DNA of 64,000 nucleotides, from assembly GCA_963666895.2 (NCBI GenBank), contig CAXXNS010000001.1, positions 310,001 to 374,000 of the forward strand, written 5' to 3'. A program made the position numbers and the translations under genes. This document shows, in pieces, positions 50,439 to 58,282 of this stretch. This DNA comes from G963666895 sp963666895. GTDB lineage: Bacteria > Desulfobacterota > Desulfovibrionia > Desulfovibrionales > Desulfovibrionaceae. Within the stretch, counting starts at the first letter, position 1. The number at the start of each line of letters is the position of its first letter. The notes under the pieces are model-generated. The model saw nothing but the letters and a program-made list of their open reading frames with translations. It did no database searches and was not told where the DNA came from.

Positions 50439-51659
50439 ATGCGCGTCTTGTTCGTCGAGGACGACACCAAGCTTGTGAACAGCCTGCGGCGCATGGCCAA
50501 GTCCCGTCCGGACCTGGAAGCCCACTTCGCTCAGGACGGCGAGGCGGCCCTGAAGGTCCTGGCCGAAACCACCGTGGACATCGTGGTGGCGGACATGCGC
50601 ATGCCGGTCATGGACGGGGCCACGCTGCTCAACATCGTCCAGGACAAGTACCCCGAGGTGGCCCGCATCGTGCTGTCGGGCCAGTCGGAACGGGACTCGG
50701 TCTTCCAGGTGGTCAAGCCGGCCCACCAGTTCCTGAGCAAGCCCTGCCCGTTCGAGGAGATCATGGCCGTGCTGGAGCGGGTCTACAGGCTGCGCTCCGT
50801 GTTCACGGACAAGCGGCTGCGGGACGTGGTCTGCCGCATCGACATGCTCCCGGTGCTGCCCGACAGCTACAAGAAGCTGCTGGCCGAGATCGAGAGCGAG
50901 AACTGCTCCATGTCCAAGGTGGGCGCGCTCATCGCCAAGGATCCGGCCCTGACCGCGGACATCCTCAAGGTGGTCAACTCCTCCTTTTTCGGCCTGCCCC
51001 AACCCGTGTCCACGCCCGTCAAGGCGGCCACCTACCTGGGCACGGACCTGCTGCGCGGGCTCATCATCTCCGCCAACCTCTTCTCCACCTTCGACTCGGC
51101 CAGCTACCGGGACTTCTCCGTGGCCCTGCTCTGGAACCACGCCATGAACACGGCCCTGTTCTGCCGCACCCTGTGCCGCCGGGAGCCGTTCAACCTGGAC
51201 GGGGACGAGGGTTTCAACGCCGGGCTGCTGCACGACCTGGGCAAGCTCATCCTGGCCGAGAAGTTCCCGGACGACTACCGCCAGGTGCTGACCATCCTGA
51301 AAAAGAACGCCATGCCCACCTTTCAGGCCGAGCAGGAGGTCTTCGGCGCCACCCACGCCGAGCTGGGCGCCTACCTGCTGGGCCTGTGGGGCTTCCCGGA
51401 AAGCACGGTCAAGGCCGTGGCCGGGCACCACCAGCCTGAGCGGTACAACGAGGAACGCCCGCCCCTGCTCACGATACTGCACGTGGCCAACGTGCTGGAG
51501 CACGAACTGGTGGTCATCCACCACGACCGCGCCCTGCCCCACGCCCAGGAGGGATACCTGGAGCATGCGGGCGTGGACCCGGAGACCATGACCGCCTGGA
51601 GGGAGACCTGCCAGGAGCTGCTTCTTCAGGACTCTTCAGCCGAGGAGGCGCAGGCATGA
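50439..51659 (+). CDS. Response regulator with HDOD output domain
   Basis: A 406-residue regulator. The receiver is complete (MRVLFVEDDTKLV; phospho-acceptor Asp52 in IVVADMRMPVMDG; SKPCPFEE). The C-terminal HDOD domain (about 115-330) has LPVLPDSYKKLLAEIESENCSMSKVGALIAKDPALTADILKVVNSSFFGLP and GLLHDLGKLILAEKFP, then AGHHQPERYN. HDOD proteins act in signal transduction without a clear enzymatic role. A GTG at 50412 overlaps the kinase stop and is possible; the ATG at 50439 is preferred because it starts the receiver strand. Confidence 0.88.
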   Translation: MRVLFVEDDTKLVNSLRRMAKSRPDLEAHFAQDGEAALKVLAETTVDIVVADMRMPVMDGATLLNIVQDKYPEVARIVLSGQSERDSVFQVVKPAHQFLSKPCPFEEIMAVLERVYRLRSVFTDKRLRDVVCRIDMLPVLPDSYKKLLAEIESENCSMSKVGALIAKDPALTADILKVVNSSFFGLPQPVSTPVKAATYLGTDLLRGLIISANLFSTFDSASYRDFSVALLWNHAMNTALFCRTLCRREPFNLDGDEGFNAGLLHDLGKLILAEKFPDDYRQVLTILKKNAMPTFQAEQEVFGATHAELGAYLLGLWGFPESTVKAVAGHHQPERYNEERPPLLTILHVANVLEHELVVIHHDRALPHAQEGYLEHAGVDPETMTAWRETCQELLLQDSSAEEAQA

Positions 51660-52840
51660 ACAAGCGCATCCTGTTCGTGGACGACGACGAGAACATCCTG
51701 CGTTCCTTCGCCCGCAACCTCAAGGCCGACTACCAGGTCAGCACGGCCACCGGCCCGGAACAGGGTCTGGCCACGCTGAAAAAGAGCAAGGCGTTCGCGG
51801 CCGTGATCTCGGACCTCAAGATGCCCGGCATGGACGGCATCGCCTTCCTGCAGAAGGTGGCCACCACCCACCCGGCCACCATCCGGGTCATGCTGACCGG
51901 GTTCGCGGACCTGGAAGTGGCCATGAACGCGGTGAACAAGGGACACGTGTTCCGCTTTTTGACCAAGCCCTGCGACCTGGACACCCTCAAGGCCACCGTG
52001 GGCGCGGCCGTGGAGCAGTACCGGCTCATGCGCTCCGAGCGGGTGCTCCTGGAAAAGACCCTCAAGGGCTGCATCGAGGTGCTCACCGAGACCCTGTCCC
52101 TGGTCAACCCGGAAGCCTATGGCCGGGCCACCCGGCTGCGGCGGTACGTCCAGGCCGTGGCCGGGCAGTTCATGACCAAGGGGCTGTGGAAGTACGAGAT
52201 GGCGGCCATGCTCTCCCAACTGGGCTGCCTGATCGTGTCCGAAGAGGCCGTGCGCAAGGCGGCCCTGGGCAAGGAACTCGTGGGCGAGGATCTCCAACTC
52301 TTCCAGATGGCCCCGGAGATCGGCCGCAACCTGCTGGAGAAGATCCCGCGCATGGGCGACATCGCGCACATGGTGGCCTACCAGATGAAGGGCTTCGACG
52401 GCTCGGGCTTTCCCCTGGACAACGTGGCCGGCGAGGACATCCCGCAAGGCGCCCGGCTCCTCAAGCTGGTGTTGGATTTCGACGCCGAGGTCACCGGCGG
52501 AAAGACCTGGGGCGAGGCCTTCCTGGCCCTGGAGAAGAAGGCCGAGCAGTACGATCCCGAACTCATGTACTACCTGGAGGGCGCCCTGGGCACGGCCGCC
52601 CGGTACAAGACCGTCAAGCTGCCGGTGAAAAAACTGCGCAAGGGCATGATGCTGCACCAGGACGTGCGGGCCACGACCGGCGTCTTCCTGGCCCGGCAGA
52701 ACCTGGAGATCAACGACGTCATCCTCTCCCGGCTATTGGGATTCGCCAAGACCGTGGGCGTGGTCGAACCCATCGAGGTGCTCATCCCCCTGGAACAGGG
52801 CCCGGCCCGGCCCGAGGAGGACGCGTCCGACCAGGATTGA
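51656..52840 (+). CDS. Response regulator with a degenerate HD-GYP-like domain
   Basis: A 394-residue protein. The receiver is normal (RILFVDDDEN; Asp53 in AVISDLKMPGMDG; FLTKPCDLDTL). The C-terminal part keeps the helical HD-GYP shape, but the metal site is lost: the H-D pair is Ser187-Gln188 in MAAMLSQLGCL, and the GYP loop is GFDGSGFP (246-253), preceded by AYQMK instead of two histidines. It therefore probably binds a signal or partner and does not degrade cyclic-di-GMP. Its start overlaps the previous gene by 4 bases. Confidence 0.85.
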   Translation: MNKRILFVDDDENILRSFARNLKADYQVSTATGPEQGLATLKKSKAFAAVISDLKMPGMDGIAFLQKVATTHPATIRVMLTGFADLEVAMNAVNKGHVFRFLTKPCDLDTLKATVGAAVEQYRLMRSERVLLEKTLKGCIEVLTETLSLVNPEAYGRATRLRRYVQAVAGQFMTKGLWKYEMAAMLSQLGCLIVSEEAVRKAALGKELVGEDLQLFQMAPEIGRNLLEKIPRMGDIAHMVAYQMKGFDGSGFPLDNVAGEDIPQGARLLKLVLDFDAEVTGGKTWGEAFLALEKKAEQYDPELMYYLEGALGTAARYKTVKLPVKKLRKGMMLHQDVRATTGVFLARQNLEINDVILSRLLGFAKTVGVVEPIEVLIPLEQGPARPEEDASDQD

Positions 52841-52845
52841 CCGGG

Positions 52846-53505
52846 CTATTGCGGCATGGAACCGAAGCTCATCTGCCGCTTCTGGTATCCGGCCGGAGGC
52901 TCGAACAGGGACGCGGGCTGCGTTCCCTCCTGGACGTTGCGCAGCTCCTCCAGGGAGCCGTCCTCGTCCTGGGAGCGCATGGCCACGCCCAGATCCTCGG
53001 ACTCCCAGACCGTGCTGACCACGTCGCCGGACATGCCGCCCATGGCCTGCTCGATCTCGGCCCGGATCTCCGGGGGCATGTTGGACAGGTCGGGCATCTG
53101 GCCCATCATGTCGCCCATGTGGGTGACGACCCGGTACTTGGTGCAATGGTAGCCGTTGACCGTTTCCGTGCCCAGCTTGGTGACATCCTGGCCGTCCGCG
53201 ATGTCCTGGGCCACGGTCATGTCCACGTCGTCCGGGTTGACCACGGACTCCATGTAGACCTTCTCGTCATCGTCGATCATCCACATGACGTTCAGGTCCA
53301 TGCGGATGATCATGGCGCCGCCGGGCTGATCCACGCGCATCCTGTCGCCGCCCATGTAGACCTTGTAGGTCTCTTCCGTGCCGTCCGCGTCCCGGGTGTA
53401 GTTGTCCGCGGAAAACTGCTTCTTGGTCAACATCTGGGCCTGGGCCGTCACGGCCGCCAGTGTCAGGGCCAACGCCAGGGCCAGGATCATGAACCGTTTG
53501 CTCAT
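52846..53505 (-). CDS. Secreted DUF4412-like protein
   Basis: A 219-residue exported protein. The signal peptide is FMILALALALTLAAVTAQAQ with cleavage near residue 23. The mature part has the DUF4412-like pattern of beta strands around basic and Met-rich segments (TYKVYMGGDRMRVDQ; AMIIRMDLNVMWMIDDDEKVYM; GYHCTKYRVVTHMGDMM). It is rich in Met and Asp, with one cysteine. Function unknown. It is convergent with the HD-like regulator gene (5 bases apart), and the 300-base region upstream separates it from a PEP-CTERM protein gene. Confidence 0.65.
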   Translation of the reverse strand: MSKRFMILALALALTLAAVTAQAQMLTKKQFSADNYTRDADGTEETYKVYMGGDRMRVDQPGGAMIIRMDLNVMWMIDDDEKVYMESVVNPDDVDMTVAQDIADGQDVTKLGTETVNGYHCTKYRVVTHMGDMMGQMPDLSNMPPEIRAEIEQAMGGMSGDVVSTVWESEDLGVAMRSQDEDGSLEELRNVQEGTQPASLFEPPAGYQKRQMSFGSMPQ

Positions 53506-53632
53506 CCAATCACTCCTTGTTTGTCCATACGCGGTACGTTGTCCCTAGCACAACTCAAGAAACGTTTACGAGTTTTTTCTCCTCAAAACCGACCGGAAAA
53601 GGAGGGCTCTTGCGACTTCCTTTCTTGAAAAA

Positions 53633-53664
53633 CAAGACAAAGTCTTGGTTTGAGTGACCACTCA
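53633..53664. promoter_or_regulatory. Two palindromes upstream of the sigma-54 promoter
   Basis: CAAGAC-AAA-GTCTTG (53633-53647) and TGAGTG-AC-CACTCA (53651-53664) are both perfect. They end 39-55 bases before the -24 element. Either or both may bind the enhancer-binding activator that sigma-54 promoters require. Confidence 0.5.
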
Positions 53665-53700
53665 CAGCCTTACCTGAGGCTTTTTATGGACAATTTAATT

Positions 53701-53717
53701 TTGGTGCTTTTTTTGCT
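53701..53717 (+). promoter_or_regulatory. Sigma-54 (-24/-12) promoter for the PEP-CTERM gene
   Basis: TTGGTGCTTTTTTTGCT has GG and GC exactly 10 bases apart and matches the sigma-54 consensus at TTGG, the C at position 7 and TTGCT. Transcription would start near 53728, about 80 bases before the start codon at 53807. PEP-CTERM genes in several bacteria are controlled by sigma-54 and the PrsK/PrsR system. Confidence 0.7.
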
Positions 53718-53806
53718 TAATTATCACACCCTGGAAAACAAACGCACACGATACCAACAATATAGAGCACCGCGTTTCACAAACCAAATAAGCCGAGCAG
53801 CAACAA

Positions 53807-54715
53807 ATGAACAAAATCCGCATCGCCCTTCTGGCCCTGGCCCTGACCGTCATCGCCATACCCACCGTAGCCCAGGCCGCCGGCCTCGGCGTGGCCGGGG
53901 ACTACAACGTGTTCGTGTTCGGGGATTTCACCGCCACCTTCTCCGAGATCAAGGGGCGGGCCGCCGTGGGCGGCAACGCGGAGTTCAACGGCTACGGCGT
54001 TGGAACGGGGCTCACCTCGGGCAGCACGGACAACGTGTTGATGGTCGGCGGAGATCTCGACTTCACCAACGGGCAGGTCTATTACGGGGACGCGCAGGTC
54101 GGCGGCAGCGCGACACTCACCAGTTTCGGCAGCCCCAACGGCAAGGTATATCCCAACGCCGTGATCCCCATCGATTTCAACAATGAAAAAACGCGTCTGA
54201 TAAACCTGTCCGCCAACCTTGCGAGCATGAAGGGAACCGGCACGGTTGCCATTGGAGGCACGACCCTGACCCTGACCGGAAGCTACACCACCGGGTTGGA
54301 GGTCTTCAATCTCGACAGTTCGGACCTGACGGGCATCACGAAGCTGAGCTTGGCCAACGTCACCGGCGGCGCCACCATCGTCATCAACATTTCCGGCACG
54401 AGTATCGACCTCAGCAAGATTCAGGACATGGAATATTTTGAATCCTACAGCGAATACATCATCTTCAACTTCTCCGAAGCCACGACGGTATCGCTGAAAG
54501 ACGTCGAAGGCTCGATCCTGACTCCGTCAGCGGCCGTCAGTGGTACGTGGGGATATATGGACGGCACGCTCATCGCGGACTCGTACGAGGGCCATACGGA
54601 ATTCCATGACGTCCCGTTCGAGGGCGACCTGCCCACCCCGATCCCCGGGGCGGCCTGGCTGCTCGGCACCGGCCTGCTGGGCCTGGTCGGCTTGCGCCGG
54701 AAGTTCCACAGCTAG
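53807..54715 (+). CDS. Choice-of-anchor A family surface protein with PEP-CTERM-like tail
   Basis: A 302-residue exported protein. The signal peptide is KIRIALLALALTVIAIPTVAQAAG. The main part resembles the choice-of-anchor A domain (AGLGVAGDYNVFVFGDFTATFSEIKGRAAVGGNAEFNGYGVG), rich in G, T and S with beta strands. The C-terminus PTPIPGAAWLLGTGLLGLVGLRRKF is a PEP-CTERM-type sorting signal: short proline-rich motif, hydrophobic helix, then basic residues. Exosortase would anchor it at the cell surface or in exopolysaccharide; no exosortase gene is in the window. The DNA is less GC-rich than its neighbours in the middle. No ribosome site is obvious. Confidence 0.82.
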   Translation: MNKIRIALLALALTVIAIPTVAQAAGLGVAGDYNVFVFGDFTATFSEIKGRAAVGGNAEFNGYGVGTGLTSGSTDNVLMVGGDLDFTNGQVYYGDAQVGGSATLTSFGSPNGKVYPNAVIPIDFNNEKTRLINLSANLASMKGTGTVAIGGTTLTLTGSYTTGLEVFNLDSSDLTGITKLSLANVTGGATIVINISGTSIDLSKIQDMEYFESYSEYIIFNFSEATTVSLKDVEGSILTPSAAVSGTWGYMDGTLIADSYEGHTEFHDVPFEGDLPTPIPGAAWLLGTGLLGLVGLRRKFHS

Positions 54716-54739
54716 CTTTTTTCATAGCCAAAACAAAAT

Positions 54740-54767
54740 GGCCGCTCCGGTTGGGGCGGCCTTTTTC
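54740..54767 (+). terminator. Intrinsic terminator after the PEP-CTERM gene
   Basis: GGCCGC and GCGGCC (flanking CCGGTTGGG) form a stem followed by TTTTTCTTG, about 25 bases after the stop codon. Confidence 0.8.
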
Positions 54768-54789
54768 TTGTTTTTCAAGACGGACTGCA

Positions 54790-54818
54790 AATAAAAAGAC
54801 CCTGGATTACTCCAGGGC
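54790..54818 (-). terminator. Intrinsic terminator after the tRNA genes
   Basis: On the minus strand, CCCTGGA and TCCAGGG form a 7-bp stem with a GTAA loop, followed by TCTTTTTATTT. It lies about 12 bases beyond the tRNA-Asp 3' end. Confidence 0.85.
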
Positions 54819-54829
54819 CTTGATATTGA

Positions 54830-54907
54830 TGGCGGAGCCGACGAGACTCGAACTCGCGACCTCCGGCGTGACAGGCCGGCGTTCTAAACCGACTGAACTA
54901 CGGCTCC
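54830..54907 (-). tRNA. tRNA-Asp (anticodon GTC)
   Basis: The acceptor stem is GGAGCCG/CGGCTCC with discriminator G and an encoded CCA end. The anticodon loop CTGTCAC gives GTC, flanked by the stem GCCGGC/GCCGGA-type pairing. The T arm GAGTTCGAGTCTC is standard. It has 78 bases including CCA, one more in the D loop than E. coli tRNA-Asp. Confidence 0.95.
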
Positions 54908-54944
54908 GCATGATCAGCTATATCGTTATGTAAAGAACCATCGC

Positions 54945-55020
54945 TGGTGGGCGGAACAGGGCTCGAACCTGTGACCCCCGGCTTGTAAGGCCGATGCTCT
55001 CCCAACTGAGCTACCCGCCC
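54945..55020 (-). tRNA. tRNA-Val (anticodon TAC)
   Basis: The acceptor stem is GGGCGGG/TCCGCCC with A as discriminator and encoded CCA. The anticodon loop CTTACAA gives TAC (valine), and the T arm CAGGTTCGAGCCCTG is canonical. It is 76 bases and lies 37 bases upstream of tRNA-Asp in the same direction, so the two share a transcript. Confidence 0.95.
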
Positions 55021-55098
55021 GGGAGAAAGTGGCATCTAGCGTCAACCGGGGTGGTTTGTCAACAGGATTCTTTCTTCGGCCCGACACTTTCCGAAAAC

Positions 55099-56361
55099 TC
55101 AGGAACCAAGCGGTAAAAGCCGCCCGGACCGCAGCCGGGCCCAACCCAGGGCCAGACCCTGAAGGCACATGCCGACCACCCCGTCCCCGGCCAGGCCCCT
55201 GTCCAGACCCGGGTCCAGGCCGCCCCCGGACAACAGCCGGTCCAGCTGGTCCGCGTCCAGGTCCACGGTATCCGGCCCGGGCCGCACCAGGATTCGCGCC
55301 CAGGCCGCAGGCCGGAACTCCCGGCCGGTCAATTTCCCCAGCACGCTCCCCTGCCAGGATGTCCTGGCGGGCATGCGGGCCAGGGCCAACGCGTGCAGAA
55401 ACACCACCTTGCCGCCAAACCCCCAGACCTCACCCGGCGGCAGGCCGGAAAAATCCGTGCCCGGCGGGCAGTCCAGGTCATCGGGATCGAGCCGGGTACC
55501 GGGCAGGTCCGGTATCCGGTCCAGGCGTTCGGGCTCAACGTCCGGGCCGGGCTTTTCCAGGCAGGCCACGAAAAACCCCTGGCCCTCGGACGCCTCGGAC
55601 ACCTTGAGCACGCCGTCCAGCTCGGCCTCGTCCAACAGGAATCCGGACGGACGGTCCAGGGGGCGCAGGACCAGCCCCAGCTCATCCAGGGCGTAGCGCA
55701 CCTGGGCCTCGTTCTCGTCCGGGTTGGTGGTGCAGGTGGAATAGACCAGCCGCCCGCCCGGGCTGAGCAGCCGGGCCGCCCGGGCCAGCAATTTCCGCTG
55801 CAAACGGATCATGGGCTCCACCCGCGCGCCCTGCCACAGCTCCCTGGCCCGGGGGTGCTTGTCCGTGGTGCCCCAGCCGCTGCACGGCGGGTCCAGGAGG
55901 ATGCGAGGAACCGTGTGGTCCGGCTCCCATTGAAGCCGCTCGGCCGCCACGCGCAGGGTGGCCACGTTCACCGCGCCGGTGCGGGCCAGGTTGGCCCGGA
56001 GCACGGCCAGCCGGTCCGGCGAGGGCTCGCAGGCCGCCACCATGCCCGATGGACCGGCCAATTCGGCCAGGATGCCGGTCTTGCCCCCGGGCGCGGCGCA
56101 GAGGTCGAAAACAAGGCTGCCCGGCTCCGGGGCCAGGGCCAGGGGCGGCAACATGGAGGAGCGGTCCTGCACGTAAATTAGGCCCAGCCTGGCGGCCAGG
56201 CTGCGGCCCAGGGGCTTGGGCTGGCTGGTCAGGACCCGGGCGTGGTCGAAAAAGGGCTCGGGCTCGAACCCGTACCCCTGCGAGCGCAGCAGGCCCTCCA
56301 CCACGGGGTGGGCCTCCCGGGGTGCGGTGATGCGAAAGTAGCGCCTTGTCCCGGCCTTCAT
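55099..56361 (-). CDS. RsmB/RsmF-type rRNA m5C methyltransferase
   Basis: A 420-residue Nol1/Nop2/Sun-family RNA cytosine-5 methyltransferase. The S-adenosylmethionine motif is VFDLCAAPGGKTGILAEL, the catalytic motifs are LLDPPCSGWGTTDKHP (motif IV, PC) and LVYSTCTTNPDENE (motif VI, TC), and an N-terminal PUA-like RNA-binding segment and a C-terminal domain flank them. The ATG at 56361 is preferred because GGAGG sits about 10 bases upstream; an ATG at 56409 extends it by 16 residues. It likely modifies 16S or 23S rRNA. Confidence 0.88.
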   Translation of the reverse strand: MKAGTRRYFRITAPREAHPVVEGLLRSQGYGFEPEPFFDHARVLTSQPKPLGRSLAARLGLIYVQDRSSMLPPLALAPEPGSLVFDLCAAPGGKTGILAELAGPSGMVAACEPSPDRLAVLRANLARTGAVNVATLRVAAERLQWEPDHTVPRILLDPPCSGWGTTDKHPRARELWQGARVEPMIRLQRKLLARAARLLSPGGRLVYSTCTTNPDENEAQVRYALDELGLVLRPLDRPSGFLLDEAELDGVLKVSEASEGQGFFVACLEKPGPDVEPERLDRIPDLPGTRLDPDDLDCPPGTDFSGLPPGEVWGFGGKVVFLHALALARMPARTSWQGSVLGKLTGREFRPAAWARILVRPGPDTVDLDADQLDRLLSGGGLDPGLDRGLAGDGVVGMCLQGLALGWARLRSGRLLPLGS

Positions 56362-56607
56362 GAATGGTTTCGCCTCCGATTTCTTGCCGTTCGTGCCTGG
56401 CAGGGCCATAGCCCGGCCCTCCGCCCTTGGCAACCGCCCAACCCCGGGCAAAAAGGGGCGCCTCAACCCTTTGCATCCCCAAACGGAAACTGGTAAGACC
56501 TTGGCTGTTCCCGTCCGGGACCGGTCCGCGCGTCCGGTGCGGCCGTGAACAAGCTGAAGAGTACGTCCACATACCTGCGGGCCGAGGCCCGCCACTGGAG
56601 AACAATC

Positions 56608-58257
56608 ATGCCCAAGAAAGCTGTGCTCGCCCTGGCGGCGTGCCTGCTGGCCGTCCTGCTCGTGGCGCCGACCCAGGCTCAGGCGGCCAAGACCTATGTG
56701 GTCATTCCCTATACCTATTTCGGCCCCGAAGCCTACCAGCACTACGGCAAGGCCATCCGCTCGGAGATGTCGCGCAAGCTCCGCATGCCCGGCGACTTCG
56801 AGCCGGTCCAGGAGTTCACCCTGGACGGCCAGGACCCGACCCCGCCCCAGTCCAGCGCGGACGCCTCCTCGCTCCTGGCCCGGCTGGGCGCGGACTACCT
56901 GGTCTTCGGCAACGTGACCATCTCCGGCGACCAGGCCGTGATGAACACCACGGTGCAGGACGCCACGGGCGCCACCTTCACCGAGGACCTCGAAGCGCCC
57001 CTGGACGAGCTTTCCCTGAAGATCGGCTCCGTGGCCCAGGGCCTCCAGGACCAGATATTCCCGGATCAGATACAGGCAGGCCAGCCCGGCGGCGGCCCCG
57101 CTCCCGGCGGGCACAACGCCCCGTCCAACCCCGACATCCTGAGCGCCAACACCGGCCAGGCCTACACGGGCGACCCCATCTCCAGCATCAACCCGCAGTT
57201 CAAGTACGAGGGCGGCGCCCAGACCGAGGGCCGCTGGCAGAGCCAGGGCTTCCGCTGGGCCTCGCGCTCCATGACCGTGGCCGACGGCGACGGCGACGGG
57301 AAAAACGAAATCTTCATCCTCAGCGACAAGCGCATCCACGCCATGCGCGTGGAACAGGGCAAGCTCATCGAGGTCAACGCCATGGAGCTCTCCTCCCGGG
57401 GCGAGCACATCCGCATCTCGGCCCTGGACCTGGACCGCGACGGGGCCTCGGAGATCATCCTGTCCTCGCACCGGGACGACTATCCGGACTCCGCCATCCT
57501 GTCCTGGAAGAACGGCCGCTTCTCCGTGGTGGCCGAAGACCTGGACTATTACCTGGCCGTGGTCAGGATGCCCCCGAACTACGCTCCCGTGCTCATCGGC
57601 CAGGACAAGGGCGAACGCTCCCTGCTGGAAAACGACGACGTGGTGGAGCTCCTGCTCCAGGGCGGCGAGCTGGTGCCGGGCAAACGCGTCCTGCTGCCCC
57701 CCTGGGGCAACGTGTTCAACATCGTCTATCTTCCCGAGGGGGATTCCTGGAAGCTCATCGTCAACGACGAGTTCTCCCGGCTCAACGTCTACGACCAGCA
57801 CCTTGAGCTGCTCTACCAGACCCAGGAAACCTACAACTCCTCGGCCATCGACCTGCCCCTGCCCGCGGTGCTCATGCCCGGCCTGGGCGAGTCCAACCGG
57901 CCCGACGCCATCATGAACAACGACTACTACGTGCCCCTGCGCATGATGGTCACCGACCTCTCGGGCTCGGGCAAGTGGGAGCTCCTGGTCAACCGCGACG
58001 TGTCCGTGGCCATGACCATCTTCTACCGCTTCCGCTCCTTCATCCAGGGCGAGCTGCACGCCCTGTTCTGGGACGGAACCGGCCTGACCCTGGCCTGGAA
58101 GACGCGGCGCATCAAGGGCACCATGGTGGACTACGACATCGCCGACATCAACAACGACGGCAAGCCCGAGCTGGTGGTCCTGCTCAACACGTACCCCGGC
58201 GCGCTCCAGCTTGAATACAGAAAAACCGTGATCATCGCGTACGATCTGAACATCTAA
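56608..58257 (+). CDS. Exported VCBS/FG-GAP-like protein of unknown function
   Basis: A 549-residue protein with a signal peptide (MPKKAVLALAACLLAVLLVAP, cleaved near AQAA). An N-terminal domain (about 25-150) resembles LpoB/TolB-like outer-membrane proteins (YVVIPYTYFGPEAYQHYGKAI; GADYLVFGNVTISGDQAVMNTTVQDATG), then VCBS/FG-GAP-type calcium-loop repeats appear (VADGDGDGKNEIFILSDKRI; LDLDRDGASEIILSSHRD; IADINNDGKPELVVL). The ATG at 56608 has TGGAG upstream; the open frame to 56545 is not supported. It could be an envelope or exopolysaccharide-related protein. It is divergent from the methyltransferase gene. Confidence 0.7.
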   Translation: MPKKAVLALAACLLAVLLVAPTQAQAAKTYVVIPYTYFGPEAYQHYGKAIRSEMSRKLRMPGDFEPVQEFTLDGQDPTPPQSSADASSLLARLGADYLVFGNVTISGDQAVMNTTVQDATGATFTEDLEAPLDELSLKIGSVAQGLQDQIFPDQIQAGQPGGGPAPGGHNAPSNPDILSANTGQAYTGDPISSINPQFKYEGGAQTEGRWQSQGFRWASRSMTVADGDGDGKNEIFILSDKRIHAMRVEQGKLIEVNAMELSSRGEHIRISALDLDRDGASEIILSSHRDDYPDSAILSWKNGRFSVVAEDLDYYLAVVRMPPNYAPVLIGQDKGERSLLENDDVVELLLQGGELVPGKRVLLPPWGNVFNIVYLPEGDSWKLIVNDEFSRLNVYDQHLELLYQTQETYNSSAIDLPLPAVLMPGLGESNRPDAIMNNDYYVPLRMMVTDLSGSGKWELLVNRDVSVAMTIFYRFRSFIQGELHALFWDGTGLTLAWKTRRIKGTMVDYDIADINNDGKPELVVLLNTYPGALQLEYRKTVIIAYDLNI

Positions 58258-58282
58258 AAAGATGGAATTGAGGGGGGAGATT

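Larger units (their letters stand above)
53506..53806. other. AT-rich intergenic region with regulatory sites
   Basis: This stretch between divergent genes is AT-rich compared with the window. It holds two perfect short palindromes and a sigma-54 promoter candidate (listed separately), plus a weak AGCCT/AGGCT stem followed by TTTTTAT at about 53666-53686. No credible open frame is present. Confidence 0.6.

Noticed and set aside
53666..53686. AGCCT/AGGCT stem followed by TTTTTAT, resembling a terminator
   Set aside because: No plus-strand gene ends upstream of it, the stem is only 5 bp, and it precedes the sigma-54 promoter. It may be chance in AT-rich DNA.
56410..56607. A riboswitch-like stretch (GGAAACTGG, AAGACC) before the VCBS-like gene
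   Set aside because: No known riboswitch core could be fitted; the similarity is limited to a few short words.
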